NCBI RefSeq assembly: GCF_005889745.1
Contig: NZ_VCKZ01000042.1
Location: 1 to 32,120 of the forward strand
Length of the DNA: 32,120 nucleotides
Origin: Actinomadura geliboluensis
GTDB lineage: Bacteria > Actinomycetota > Actinomycetes > Streptosporangiales > Streptosporangiaceae
Direction: 5' to 3'
The notes below the pieces were generated by a model that was given only the letters and a program-made list of their open reading frames with translations, ran no database searches and was not told where the DNA came from. The position numbers were made by a program, and so were the translations under genes. Positions 21,999 through 30,116 of this stretch are shown in pieces; the first letter of the stretch is position 1; each line of letters opens with the position of its first letter.

Positions 21999-22916
21999 GT
22001 GTCCACTTCCACTCCCGCCACTGACAACGCCGCTCCCGAGACCGGGACCGCCCGCGTCAAGCGCGGCATGGCGGAGATGCTCAAGGGCGGCGTGATCATG
22101 GATGTCGTCACGCCCGACCAGGCGAAGATCGCCGAAGACGCGGGCGCGGTCGCCGTCATGGCCCTGGAGCGGGTGCCCGCCGACATCCGCGCCGAGGGCG
22201 GCATCTCCCGGATGAGCGACCCCGACATGATCGACGGGATCATCAGCGCGGTCTCCATCCCGGTCATGGCCAAGGCCCGCATCGGCCACTTCGTCGAGGC
22301 CCAGGTGCTGCAGGCCCTCGGCGTCGACTACATCGACGAGTCCGAGGTGCTCACCCCGGCCGACTACGACAACCACATCGACAAGTGGGCGTTCACCGTC
22401 CCGTTCGTGTGCGGTGCCACCAGCCTCGGTGAGGCCCTGCGCCGCATCACCGAGGGCGCGGCGATGATCCGCTCCAAGGGCGAGGCCGGCACCGGCGACG
22501 TCTCCAACGCCACCACCCACATGCGCAAGATCCGGCAGGAGATCCGCCGCCTGCAGAACCTGCCCGAGGACGAGCTGTACGTCGCCGCCAAGGAGCTCCA
22601 GGCCCCCTACGAGCTGGTCAAGGAGGTCGCGCGGGCCGGGAAGCTGCCGGTCGTGCTGTTCACCGCCGGCGGCATCGCCACCCCCGCCGACGCGGCCATG
22701 ATGATGCAGCTCGGCGCCGAGGGCGTCTTCGTCGGCTCCGGGATCTTCAAGTCCGGCAACCCGGCCCAGCGCGCCGAGGCCATCGTGAAGGCCACCACCT
22801 TCCACGACGACCCCGACGTGATCGCCAAGGTCTCCCGCGGGCTCGGCGAGGCCATGGTCGGCATCAGCGCGGCCTCCCTCGGCGAGGACCAGAAGTTCGC
22901 GGGCCGCGGCTGGTGA
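21999..22916 (+). CDS. pdxS: Pyridoxal 5'-phosphate synthase lyase subunit
   Basis: Builds PLP from ribose 5-phosphate, glyceraldehyde 3-phosphate and ammonia supplied by PdxT. About 305 residues and strongly conserved. Visible motifs are [20 protein letters not shown], whose Asp35 corresponds to the family's substrate aspartate; the covalent lysine in [16 protein letters not shown] (Lys92); a second lysine in the THMRKIRQE region after [11 protein letters not shown]; and the phosphate loop [13 protein letters not shown] [11 protein letters not shown]. The GTG at 21999 is preferred because GTGAGGA stands six bases upstream. The ATG at 21993 abuts that site and would add two residues. pdxT lies ~0.8 kb downstream, with one unknown gene between. 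Confidence 0.95.
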   Translation: MSTSTPATDNAAPETGTARVKRGMAEMLKGGVIMDVVTPDQAKIAEDAGAVAVMALERVPADIRAEGGISRMSDPDMIDGIISAVSIPVMAKARIGHFVEAQVLQALGVDYIDESEVLTPADYDNHIDKWAFTVPFVCGATSLGEALRRITEGAAMIRSKGEAGTGDVSNATTHMRKIRQEIRRLQNLPEDELYVAAKELQAPYELVKEVARAGKLPVVLFTAGGIATPADAAMMMQLGAEGVFVGSGIFKSGNPAQRAEAIVKATTFHDDPDVIAKVSRGLGEAMVGISAASLGEDQKFAGRGW

Positions 22917-22957
22917 GGTGACCGGGACCCGGGCTCCACACCGCGGCCTGACAGGGT

Positions 22958-22963
22958 TAACCT
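22958..22963 (+). promoter_or_regulatory. -10 box upstream of the gene between pdxS and pdxT
   Basis: TAACCT is followed by GGCGGC and then GTG at 22970, the leaderless spacing. An internal ATG at 23024 in the same frame has a strong GGGAGGGGAG site, so the start codon is ambiguous. Confidence 0.5.
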
Positions 22964-23023
22964 GGCGGCGTGGCCGGCGAGGGGCGCACCCCCGGGCGGT
23001 GTCCGGCCGCGGGAGGGGAGAGC

Positions 23024-23638
23024 ATGGCTTGGTCGGTCGCGCTGGCGTGTGCGAGCGCGGGTGAACCCACCGAGGTGTTCGGGCCGGGCCTCGAGCCCGA
23101 CCCGGACGCCGCCGCGCGGATCGCCCGCCGGCTCTACCCCGCGGCCGTCCTGACCGAGACCGGTGACACGGTCCTGGACTTCGCGCTCTGGCCGTACGAG
23201 GACGAACTGTTCGTCGGCGCGTACGACCGGGCGCTGCTGCTGTGCGACCGGCGGCTGTTCTGCCTCGACGACGACGCCCGCCGGATCGCCGACACCGCCG
23301 CGGCGGCGCTGCCCGGGTCCCGCTGCGGCGTGCTCGTCCTGCACACGGTGATCCGCGGCTGCTGGTTCCGCTGGTACGAGTCCGGGACGCTGCTGCGCGA
23401 CGTGTTCGTCACCGCCGAGGACGGCGTCGTCGTCGACCAGGGCGACCGGCTGCCCGCCGAGCGCCCGTTCTGGGCCGCCGTCGACGCGGGCGCGCCGGAC
23501 GTCCCGCTGCCGTTCGACCCCGAGGAGTTCGGGCTCGCGCTCGCCGCGGAGCACATGTTCGGCCGCGGCATCGCCGACCGCGGCAAGGACGGCTTCCTGC
23601 CCCTCGAACTCCCGCTGCGCCGCTTCAAACTGGCCTGA
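23024..23638 (+). CDS. Hypothetical protein between pdxS and pdxT (possibly DUF6928)
   Basis: A 204-residue cytoplasmic-looking protein without membrane segments or a clear catalytic motif. Visible features are a PDPDAAARIARRLYP helix near residue 24-38, LDFALWPYEDELFVGAYDRA, then CDRRLF, and RGCWFRWYESGTLLRDVFVT with several aromatic residues. A C-terminal DPEEFGLALAAEHMFGRG helix follows. It resembles actinobacterial DUF6928 proteins from memory, with low certainty. The ATG at 23024 has a near-perfect GGGAGGGGAG site. An in-frame GTG at 22970, six bases after a -10 box, would add 18 residues to a leaderless form. The position suggests, but does not show, a link with PLP. Confidence 0.7.
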   Translation: MAWSVALACASAGEPTEVFGPGLEPDPDAAARIARRLYPAAVLTETGDTVLDFALWPYEDELFVGAYDRALLLCDRRLFCLDDDARRIADTAAAALPGSRCGVLVLHTVIRGCWFRWYESGTLLRDVFVTAEDGVVVDQGDRLPAERPFWAAVDAGAPDVPLPFDPEEFGLALAAEHMFGRGIADRGKDGFLPLELPLRRFKLA

Positions 23639-23705
23639 CCGCCGCGCCCGGAGCGCCCGCGCGGGGGGAAGATCGGGCAGGTCGCGCCGCGTTGTAAGGA
23701 ACGTC

Positions 23706-23711
23706 TAGGGT
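23706..23711 (+). promoter_or_regulatory. -10 box of pdxT
   Basis: TAGGGT lies 31 bases before the GTG at 23743, with a GGAAGG ribosome site at 23731-23736. pdxT and yebC would share this transcript. Confidence 0.5.
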
Positions 23712-23742
23712 TTGACGCGGCCCCTCACCCGGAAGGTTTCCC

Positions 23743-24360
23743 GTGACCACTGTGCCGACGATCGGTGTGCTCGCTCTGCAGGGGGACGTGCGCGAGCACG
23801 TCCGCGCCCTGGAGGCCGCGGGCGCGCGCACCCTGGCCGTGCGCCGCCCCGAGGAGCTGGAGCGCGTCGACGGCCTGGTCCTGCCCGGCGGCGAGTCCAC
23901 CACGATGTGGCGGCTCGCGCGCTCGTTCGAGCTGCTCGACCCGCTGCGCAAGCGGATCGAGGGGGGACTGCCCGCCTACGGGTCCTGCGCCGGCATGATC
24001 ATGCTGGCGGACCGGATCCGGGACGGCGCGGCCGGCCAGGAGACCGTCGGCGGCATCGACATGACCGTGCGGCGCAACGCGTTCGGCCGGCAGGTCGACT
24101 CCTTCGAGGCCGCGGTGCCGCTGACCGGCATGGGGGACACGCCGTACCACGCCGTTTTCATCCGCGCACCCTGGGTCGAGTCCGTCGGCGCCGCCGTCGA
24201 GATCCTCGGACGCGCCGAGAGCGGTCCGAACGCCGGTAGGATCGTCGCCGTTCGTCAGGGACGTCTCATGGCGACCTCGTTCCATCCGGAGCTGACAGGC
24301 GACTTCCGCGTGCACCACTACTTCGCCGATCTGGTGCGCCGGACGACAGAGGAGGAGTGA
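23743..24360 (+). CDS. pdxT: Pyridoxal 5'-phosphate synthase glutaminase subunit
   Basis: A 205-residue class I-type glutamine amidotransferase that releases ammonia from glutamine and channels it to PdxS. The family's GGEST loop is at ~49-53. The nucleophile Cys82 lies in [10 protein letters not shown], and the His181/Glu183 pair is in [18 protein letters not shown] and [11 protein letters not shown] are further PdxT blocks. The start is GTG 23743, seven bases after GGAAGG. yebC follows three bases after its stop, so the two are probably co-transcribed. Separation from pdxS by one gene is usual in actinobacteria, where other genes often intervene. Confidence 0.95.
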   Translation: MTTVPTIGVLALQGDVREHVRALEAAGARTLAVRRPEELERVDGLVLPGGESTTMWRLARSFELLDPLRKRIEGGLPAYGSCAGMIMLADRIRDGAAGQETVGGIDMTVRRNAFGRQVDSFEAAVPLTGMGDTPYHAVFIRAPWVESVGAAVEILGRAESGPNAGRIVAVRQGRLMATSFHPELTGDFRVHHYFADLVRRTTEEE

Positions 24361-24363
24361 CAG

Positions 24364-25119
24364 ATGTCCGGCCATTCCAAGTGGGCGACGACCAAGCACA
24401 AGAAGGCGGCCCTCGACGCCAAGCGGGGCAAGCTCTTCGCGAAGCTGATCAAGAACATCGAGGTGGCGGCCCGCACCGGCGGCGGCGACCCCGACGCGAA
24501 CCCCACCCTCTACGACGCCATCTACAAGGCGAAGAAGAACTCGGTCCCCAACGACAACATCGAGCGGGCCCGCAAGCGCGGCGCCGGCGAGGAGGCCGGC
24601 GGCGCCGACTGGCAGACGATCACCTACGAGGGCTACGCGCCCGGCGGCGTCGCCGTCCTGATCGAGTGCCTCACCGACAACCGCAACCGCGCCGCCTCCG
24701 AGGTCCGCGTCGCGCTCACCCGCAACGGCGGCTCCCTCGCCGACCCGGGCTCGGTGTCGTACATGTTCAACCGCAAGGGCGTCGTGATCGTCCCGAAGGC
24801 CGGCACCAGCGAGGACGACGTGATGATGGCCGTCCTCGACGCCGGCGCCGAGGAGGTCAACGACCTCGACGAGGAGAACTTCGAGGTCGTCAGCGAGGCC
24901 GGCGACCTCGTCGCCGTCCGCACCGCGCTGGTGGACGCCGGGATCGACTACGAGTCGGCGGAGAGCAAGTTCCTGCCGAGCGTCACCGTCCCGCTCGACG
25001 AGGACAACGCCAAGAAGGTGTTCCGCCTCCTCGACGCCCTGGAGGACTCCGACGACGTCCAGGACGTCTACGCCAACTTCGACGTGTCCGACGAGGTCAT
25101 GGCGTCCATCGACGCCTGA
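24364..25119 (+). CDS. yebC: YebC/PmpR-family protein
   Basis: A 251-residue protein with the invariant N-terminus [20 protein letters not shown] followed by [17 protein letters not shown]. Next come [20 protein letters not shown] and the central [20 protein letters not shown] block. The acidic C-terminal domain includes [20 protein letters not shown]. YebC proteins have been described as transcriptional regulators and, in recent work, as factors relieving ribosome stalling on polyproline; which applies here is open. The ATG at 24364 has a GAGGAGGAG site that overlaps the pdxT stop region. It is followed by two GC-rich hairpins before ruvC. Confidence 0.95.
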   Translation: MSGHSKWATTKHKKAALDAKRGKLFAKLIKNIEVAARTGGGDPDANPTLYDAIYKAKKNSVPNDNIERARKRGAGEEAGGADWQTITYEGYAPGGVAVLIECLTDNRNRAASEVRVALTRNGGSLADPGSVSYMFNRKGVVIVPKAGTSEDDVMMAVLDAGAEEVNDLDEENFEVVSEAGDLVAVRTALVDAGIDYESAESKFLPSVTVPLDEDNAKKVFRLLDALEDSDDVQDVYANFDVSDEVMASIDA

Positions 25120-25140
25120 CGCCCGCGCGCCCCGGCTCCC

Positions 25141-25178
25141 GACGCCGCCGTGCCCCCCACCCGGGACGCGGCGGCGTC
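25141..25178 (+). terminator. Terminator hairpin after yebC
   Basis: GACGCCGCCG (25141-25150) and CGGCGGCGTC (25169-25178) form a perfect 10-bp stem with an 18-base loop, 22 bases after the yebC stop. No T-tract. Confidence 0.65.
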
Positions 25179-25184
25179 GCGCGT

Positions 25185-25215
25185 CCGCCCCGGATCCCGC
25201 CGCGGATCCGGGCGG
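25185..25215 (+). terminator. Second hairpin in yebC-ruvC gap
   Basis: CCGCCCCGGATCC (25185-25197) pairs with GGATCCGGGCGG (25204-25215) with one bulged C and a 6-base loop. Together with the preceding stem it makes a tandem terminator ahead of the ruvC promoter. Confidence 0.6.
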
Positions 25216-25259
25216 GGACACGCCCGGGCGGCCCCTCCACGGGGAGCCCTCCGGATTGG

Positions 25260-25265
25260 TAGCGT
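25260..25265 (+). promoter_or_regulatory. -10 box of ruvCAB
   Basis: TAGCGT lies 38 bases before the ruvC GTG, with GAAGGAG at 25286-25292. The leader contains CGAACA (25273-25278), only a half of the actinobacterial LexA-type box, so SOS control is not supported by the sequence. Confidence 0.5.
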
Positions 25266-25297
25266 TGGCGGCCGAACAGATGATCGAAGGAGCGGCC

Positions 25298-25873
25298 GTG
25301 CGGGTGATGGGGGTGGACCCCGGGCTCACCCGGTGCGGGGTGGGCGTCGTCGACGGCGCCCCGGGCAAGCGGCTCCGGCTGGTGCACGTGTCGGTCGTGC
25401 GGACCGCCCCCGACGAGGACCACGCCCTGCGCCTGATGGGCATCGAGGCGGGCATCGAGGCCCTGATGGAGGAGTTCCGGCCCGACGCCGTCGCCGTCGA
25501 GCGGGTGTTCTCCCAGCACAACGTCCGCACCGTGATGGGGACCGCGCAGGCCGCCGGCATCGCGATGCTGGCGGCGGCGCGCCGCGGGCTGCCCGTCGCG
25601 CTGCACACCCCGAGCGAGGCGAAGGCCGCCGTCACCGGCAACGGCCGCGCCGACAAGGCGCAGGTCACCCGGATGGTGACCCGGCTGCTGGCCCTGGAGA
25701 CGGCCCCCAGCCCGGCGGACGCGGCCGACGCGCTCGCCCTCGCCATCTGCCACGTGTGGCGCGGGGGAGCGCAGCAGCGGCTCGCACAGGCCCGCCGGTC
25801 GCGCGTCGAGGAGGCGGCCCGGGCCGAGCGGGCGCGGCTCGCCGCCCGCAGCAGAGGAGGAAGTGTCCAGTGA
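25298..25873 (+). CDS. ruvC: Holliday junction resolvase
   Basis: A 191-residue endonuclease that cuts Holliday junctions symmetrically in recombination and fork repair. The catalytic acidic residues are all present: Asp7 in MGVDPGL, Glu68 in VAVERVF, and Asp141 and Asp144 in [15 protein letters not shown]. The conserved [14 protein letters not shown] and [20 protein letters not shown] segments are in place. The GTG at 25298 gives the usual N-terminus and has a GAAGGAG site; the longer open frame upstream of the promoter is excluded. The C-terminus is Arg/Ala-rich. Its stop overlaps the GTG of ruvA. Confidence 0.96.
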   Translation: MRVMGVDPGLTRCGVGVVDGAPGKRLRLVHVSVVRTAPDEDHALRLMGIEAGIEALMEEFRPDAVAVERVFSQHNVRTVMGTAQAAGIAMLAAARRGLPVALHTPSEAKAAVTGNGRADKAQVTRMVTRLLALETAPSPADAADALALAICHVWRGGAQQRLAQARRSRVEEAARAERARLAARSRGGSVQ

Positions 25874-26472
25874 TCGCCTTCGTCAGCGGCCGGGTGGCCG
25901 CCGCCGGGCCCGACGGGGCGGTGATCGACGTGCACGGCGTCGGCCTGTCGGTGCAGTGCACGCCCGCGACCCTCGCCGGGCTGCGGGTCGGCGACCCGGC
26001 GCACGTGCCGACGTCCCTCGTCGTCCGCGAGGACTCCCTGACCCTGTTCGGGTTCGCCGACGACGACGAGCGCGGGGTGTTCGAGCTGCTGCAGACCGCC
26101 AGCGGCATCGGGCCGCGGCTCGCGCTGGCGATGCTCGCCGTGCACACCCCCGACGCGCTGCGCCGCGCCGTGGCCGCCGAGGACGTCACCGCCCTGACCA
26201 AGGTGCCCGGCATCGGCAAGAAGGGCGCCCAGCGCATCGTCCTGGAGCTGAAGGACCGCCTCGGCGGGCCGGTCGGCGGCCCCGGCGACGTCCGCGCGCC
26301 CGCCCGGGCCGAGGCGTGGCGCGACCAGGTCCAGATGGGCCTGGTCAACCTCGGCTGGTCGGCCAAGGACGCCGACGCCGCCGTGGACGCCGTCGCCGCG
26401 GACCTCGACGGCGGCGAGACCCCGCCGGTGGCCGCGCTGCTCAAGGCCGCGTTGAAGAAGCTCAGCAAATGA
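25870..26472 (+). CDS. ruvA: Holliday junction branch-migration protein RuvA
   Basis: A 200-residue junction-binding subunit of the RuvAB motor. The N-terminal OB-fold region begins [20 protein letters not shown] followed by [10 protein letters not shown]. Domain II carries two helix-hairpin-helix motifs, [17 protein letters not shown] and [19 protein letters not shown], which grip the DNA backbone. The C-terminal domain III (~150-200, [20 protein letters not shown]) contacts RuvB. The start is GTG 25870, overlapping the ruvC stop (GTGA), with GGAGGAAG a few bases upstream. The stop overlaps the ruvB ATG. Confidence 0.96.
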   Translation: MIAFVSGRVAAAGPDGAVIDVHGVGLSVQCTPATLAGLRVGDPAHVPTSLVVREDSLTLFGFADDDERGVFELLQTASGIGPRLALAMLAVHTPDALRRAVAAEDVTALTKVPGIGKKGAQRIVLELKDRLGGPVGGPGDVRAPARAEAWRDQVQMGLVNLGWSAKDADAAVDAVAADLDGGETPPVAALLKAALKKLSK

Positions 26473-27590
26473 TGAGCGGCAGCGAACCGGGGGGCGCGGG
26501 GGGCCGCCCCCAGCAGGGCGCAGGGCGTGAGGAGTTCGAGCGGCTGGTCTCGGCGGACGCCGACGGGATCGAGGAGCAGCGGATCGAGGCCGCGCTGCGG
26601 CCGAAGAAGCTGGACGACTTCGTCGGCCAGGAACGGGTCCGCGAGCAGCTGTCGCTGGTGCTGCACAGCGCGCTGCGGCGCGGCAGGACGCCCGACCACG
26701 TGCTGCTGTCGGGCGGTCCCGGCCTCGGCAAGACCACCCTCGCCATGATCATCGCGGCGGAGCTCGGGCAGCCGCTGCGGATCTCCTCCGGCCCCGCGAT
26801 CGAGCGGGCCGGCGACCTCGCGGCGGTGCTGTCCACCCTCGCCGAGGGCGAGGTCCTGTTCCTGGACGAGATCCACCGGCTGGCGCGGCCCGCCGAGGAG
26901 ATGCTCTACATGGCGATGGAGGACTTCCGGGTCGACGTCGTCGTGGGCAAGGGGCCGGGCGCGACCGCGATCCCGCTCGACATCGCCCCGTTCACGCTGG
27001 TCGGCGCCACCACCCGGGCGGGCATGCTGCCCGGCCCCCTGCGCGACCGGTTCGGCTTCGTCGCGCACATGGACTTCTACGAGCCCGCCGAGCTGGAGGT
27101 CATCGTCCGGCGGTCGGCGAAGCTGCTCGACGTGGAGATCGCCGACGACGCCGCCGCCGAGGTCGCCGGCCGGTCCCGCGGCACGCCCCGCATCGCCAAC
27201 CGGCTGCTGCGCCGCGTCCGCGACTACGCCGAGGTCCGCGCCGACGGCGTCATCACCAAGGAATCAGCACGGGCGGCGCTCGCGTTGTACGAGGTGGACG
27301 AACGGGGACTGGACCGGCTCGACCGGTCCGTCCTGGAGTCGCTGATGCGCAAGTTCGGCGGCGGCCCGGTCGGGCTGTCCACCCTCGCCGTCTCGGTGGG
27401 GGAGGAGCCGGAGACCGTCGAGGTCGTCGCCGAGCCGTTCCTCGTCCGGCAGGGACTGCTGGCGCGGACGCCGCGCGGCCGGGTCGCCACGGCCGCCGCG
27501 TGGGCGCATCTGGGTCTCGCCCAGCCGCCGACGGCGCCGCTGGCGGGGACCCTCTTCGAGGTGGACGAGGACGCGGGCCGGCCGGAATAG
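26469..27590 (+). CDS. ruvB: Holliday junction DNA helicase RuvB
   Basis: A 373-residue AAA+ ATPase that pumps DNA through the RuvA-bound junction. Walker [13 protein letters not shown] is at ~81-92, Walker [11 protein letters not shown] at ~129-138, sensor 1 GATTRAG and the LRDRFGF arginine-finger region follow. The C-terminal winged-helix domain includes [13 protein letters not shown] sequence near its end. The N-terminus (about 25 residues, Gly/Ser/Gln-rich) is longer than in E. coli. The first ATG at 26469 overlaps the ruvA stop (ATGA); a second ATG follows immediately. ruvC, ruvA and ruvB thus form a fully overlapping operon. Confidence 0.96.
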   Translation: MMSGSEPGGAGGRPQQGAGREEFERLVSADADGIEEQRIEAALRPKKLDDFVGQERVREQLSLVLHSALRRGRTPDHVLLSGGPGLGKTTLAMIIAAELGQPLRISSGPAIERAGDLAAVLSTLAEGEVLFLDEIHRLARPAEEMLYMAMEDFRVDVVVGKGPGATAIPLDIAPFTLVGATTRAGMLPGPLRDRFGFVAHMDFYEPAELEVIVRRSAKLLDVEIADDAAAEVAGRSRGTPRIANRLLRRVRDYAEVRADGVITKESARAALALYEVDERGLDRLDRSVLESLMRKFGGGPVGLSTLAVSVGEEPETVEVVAEPFLVRQGLLARTPRGRVATAAAWAHLGLAQPPTAPLAGTLFEVDEDAGRPE

Positions 27591-27643
27591 TGATCATCCG
27601 GTAACGGCTTGGGAACTTCCCGGCGTCGCCGCTCGTCGCGTCG

Positions 27644-27672
27644 TTGCCGGGGTCTCGCGTACTCTCTAGACT
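27644..27672 (+). promoter_or_regulatory. Promoter of yajC-secD-secF
   Basis: TTGCCG (27644-27649) and TAGACT (27667-27672) are separated by 17 bases, the best -35/-10 pair in the window. The leader would be about 90 bases. An overlapping TACTCT at 27660-27665 is an alternative -10. A GGGAA-C-TTCCC palindrome lies just upstream (27611-27621). Confidence 0.55.
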
Positions 27673-27767
27673 CCGGGACTTGGTTCACCGTCTCCAGCCG
27701 GCGGTCCCGTGCGCGTGGCCGTTCCGGTCACAGGCTGGGCAATCGACATCGGAAGGATGCTCCCGTA

Positions 27768-28277
27768 ATGGGCAGCGACATGATTCTCGCGGCGGAAAGC
27801 GGCGGCAGCGGGGCCTTCAATGTGCTCCTGCTGCTGGCCATTCCGCTTGTCTTCTACTTCCTGCTCATCCGCCCGCAGAGCAAGCGGCGCAAAGAGCAGA
27901 TGCAGATGCAGAACGACATCCAGCCCGGCGCCCGCGTGCTGACGACCAGCGGCATGCGCGCCACCGTCGTCGACATCGACGACGACGGCCTCGTGCTGGA
28001 GATCGCCGACGGTGTCGAGGTGCGCTTCGTCAAGCAGGCGGTCATGCAGGTCCTGAAGGACGACGAGCCCGACGAGATCGACGACGAGCTCGACGAGGAC
28101 GACGACGACGAGCAGGACGACGACGCGGTCGACCTGTCGAAGGACGGCGCCGAGGTCGACCTGTCCAAGGACGGCGACACCCGCGTCGAGGACACCGCGG
28201 CGGACGAGGACGGCGAGCCCGCGTCCGAGCCGAAGGGGAAAACGAAGGTCAAGGCGGCGGACAAGCCCTCCGCCTGA
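27768..28277 (+). CDS. yajC: Preprotein translocase subunit YajC
   Basis: A 169-residue accessory Sec component. A single membrane helix (~17-34, FNVLLLLAIPLVFYFLLIRP) is followed by the family motif RPQSKRRKEQMQMQNDIQPG and the cytoplasmic TTSGMRATVVDIDDDGLVLE segment. YajC assists SecDF at the SecYEG channel. The C-terminal ~70 residues are unusual: a run of Asp/Glu (98-119), two copies of VDLSKDG (121-127, 130-136), then a Lys-rich end. The ATG at 27768 is preceded by GGAAGG at 11 bases, a long spacing; ATG 27780 is possible. secD begins 42 bases downstream. Confidence 0.9.
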   Translation: MGSDMILAAESGGSGAFNVLLLLAIPLVFYFLLIRPQSKRRKEQMQMQNDIQPGARVLTTSGMRATVVDIDDDGLVLEIADGVEVRFVKQAVMQVLKDDEPDEIDDELDEDDDDEQDDDAVDLSKDGAEVDLSKDGDTRVEDTAADEDGEPASEPKGKTKVKAADKPSA

Positions 28278-28319
28278 CCTCTCCCACGGCGACGACAAAG
28301 ACGGGAAGTACGACGACCA

Positions 28320-30113
28320 GTGGCTCCGTCCAGAAACGCTCCCAGTCCCGGGCGCACGCTCCTCGCGCTGTTCGCGGTCCTCGTCGTCCTCGCCGGCCTG
28401 GCGGTCTGGCAGGGGCGCACGACGCCCAAGCTCGGCCTCGACCTCGCCGGCGGGACGACCGTGACCCTCACGGCGAAGACCCCGAACGGCAAGAACCCCC
28501 CGGCGGCCCAGATGGACCAGGCCGTCAAGATCATGACGCAGCGCGTCAACGGTCTGGGGGTCTCCGACGCCGAGGTCGCGAAGCAGGGCAGCAACAACAT
28601 CGTGGTGAACGTCCCCGGTGAGGGGCAGAGCCGCGTCGTCAGCCTGATCGGCACCACGGCGAAGCTGCAGTTCCGCCAGGTGTTCGCCAGTGCCGACGGG
28701 CGCCCGGCCACCGCGGCGAACCCGTCGCCGTCGCCGAGCCACACCGCCAAGGGGGGAGAGGGCGGCGACAAGAGCCCGTCGCCGTCCTCCTCGCCGTCCG
28801 GGAGCGCGTCGCCGTCCACGTCGGCGACTCCGCGCGGCCGGGCGCTGTCGGGGGCGCTGACCGCCCCGACGCCGAAGCCGTCGGACGGGGCGAGCCCGTC
28901 GGCGGCCCCGACGTCGCCGCTGGTCCCGCCGTCCGGGCAGCCGGCCCCCGCCGGCGACTACCCCGGCGTGACCGACAAGGCCGTGGTCAAGCAGTTCGAG
29001 GCCCTCGACTGCTACACCGGCGACCGGCACGCCTCCGGCGCGAACGACCCGAACCGCGCGTTCGTCGCCGCCTGTGACCAGGACGAGGAGAACGGCCAGG
29101 TCACCAAGTACATCCTCGGGCCCGTCCGGGTCCTCGGCGAGAACGTCGACTCCGCGAACGCGATGCCGCCGAACGGCCAGCAGGGCCAGGCGAGCTGGTC
29201 GGTCTCGCTGAAGTTCGACGGCAAGGGCGCCAAGGAGTTCGGCGCGGTCACCACCGACGCCTCCCGCGCCTACCAGGCGAACCCGTCCGCCCCGCAGGCG
29301 CAGGTCGCGATCGTGCTGGACGGCCAGGTCGTCTCGGCGCCCGCGATCCGGGAGGGCCCGATCACCGGCGGCACCGCCAGCATCGACGGGCCGCCCGAGA
29401 GCTTCGACCAGCAGTACGCGACCGACCTCGCCAACGTGCTGAAGTACGGCGCGCTGCCGCTGGAGTTCACGCAGAGCTCCATCGACGAGGTGTCGTCCAC
29501 GCTGGGCTCCGACCAGCTCACCGGCGGCCTCATCGCCGGCGCGATCGGCCTCGGCCTGGTGGTGCTGTACTGCCTGTTCTACTACCGGGGCCTCGGCCTG
29601 GTCGCCGTGTCCAGCCTGGTTGTGGCGTCCGCCGTCACCTACCTGGCGGTGGTGATCCTCGGTGAGGGCATGGGCTTCCGGCTCTCCCTCCCGCACATCA
29701 TCGGCCTGATCGTCTCGATCGGCATCACCGCCGACTCGTTCATCGTCTACTTCGAGCGGGTGCGGGACGAGCTGAGAGCGGGCCGCAAGCTGCGCTCGTC
29801 GGTCGAGACCGCCTGGAAGCGGGCGCGGCGCACCATCCTCGTCGCCGACGCCGTCACCTTCCTCGCCGCGCTGGTGCTGTACTTCCTCGCGGTCGGCGGC
29901 GTCGCCGGGTTCGCGTTCGCGATGGGCCTCACCACGCTGATCGACATCATCGTGGTCTTCTTCTTCACCAAGCCGATGGTCGCGCTGCTGTCGCGGACCA
30001 AGTTCTTCGGCCGCGGGCATCCGATGTCCGGGCTCGATCCGAGGCGGCTGCACCAGCCGACCCGGGACGCGGCCGCCGCCGGCACCGCCCGCAAGACGAG
30101 CCAGGAGGCCTGA
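28320..30113 (+). CDS. secD: Protein translocase subunit SecD
   Basis: A 597-residue membrane protein that uses the proton gradient to pull secreted proteins out of the Sec channel. TM1 is ~13-30. The first extracytoplasmic domain starts LGLDLAGGTTVTL. A cluster of five helices follows, with GITADSFIVYFERVRDELRA in the conserved TM4 region and the LADAVTFLAALVLYFLAVGG segment. Residues ~126-213 are a Ser/Pro/Thr-rich insert in the extracytoplasmic domain, typical in kind for actinobacteria but long. Two cysteines (231, 252) after it may form a disulfide. The start is GTG 28320 with only a distant GGGAAG site. secF starts three bases after the stop. Confidence 0.95.
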   Translation: MAPSRNAPSPGRTLLALFAVLVVLAGLAVWQGRTTPKLGLDLAGGTTVTLTAKTPNGKNPPAAQMDQAVKIMTQRVNGLGVSDAEVAKQGSNNIVVNVPGEGQSRVVSLIGTTAKLQFRQVFASADGRPATAANPSPSPSHTAKGGEGGDKSPSPSSSPSGSASPSTSATPRGRALSGALTAPTPKPSDGASPSAAPTSPLVPPSGQPAPAGDYPGVTDKAVVKQFEALDCYTGDRHASGANDPNRAFVAACDQDEENGQVTKYILGPVRVLGENVDSANAMPPNGQQGQASWSVSLKFDGKGAKEFGAVTTDASRAYQANPSAPQAQVAIVLDGQVVSAPAIREGPITGGTASIDGPPESFDQQYATDLANVLKYGALPLEFTQSSIDEVSSTLGSDQLTGGLIAGAIGLGLVVLYCLFYYRGLGLVAVSSLVVASAVTYLAVVILGEGMGFRLSLPHIIGLIVSIGITADSFIVYFERVRDELRAGRKLRSSVETAWKRARRTILVADAVTFLAALVLYFLAVGGVAGFAFAMGLTTLIDIIVVFFFTKPMVALLSRTKFFGRGHPMSGLDPRRLHQPTRDAAAAGTARKTSQEA

Positions 30114-30116
30114 CCC

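Noticed and set aside
25266..25297. LexA/SOS box before ruvC
   Set aside because: Only a CGAAC half-site is present; the matching GTTCG half is missing at the required distance.
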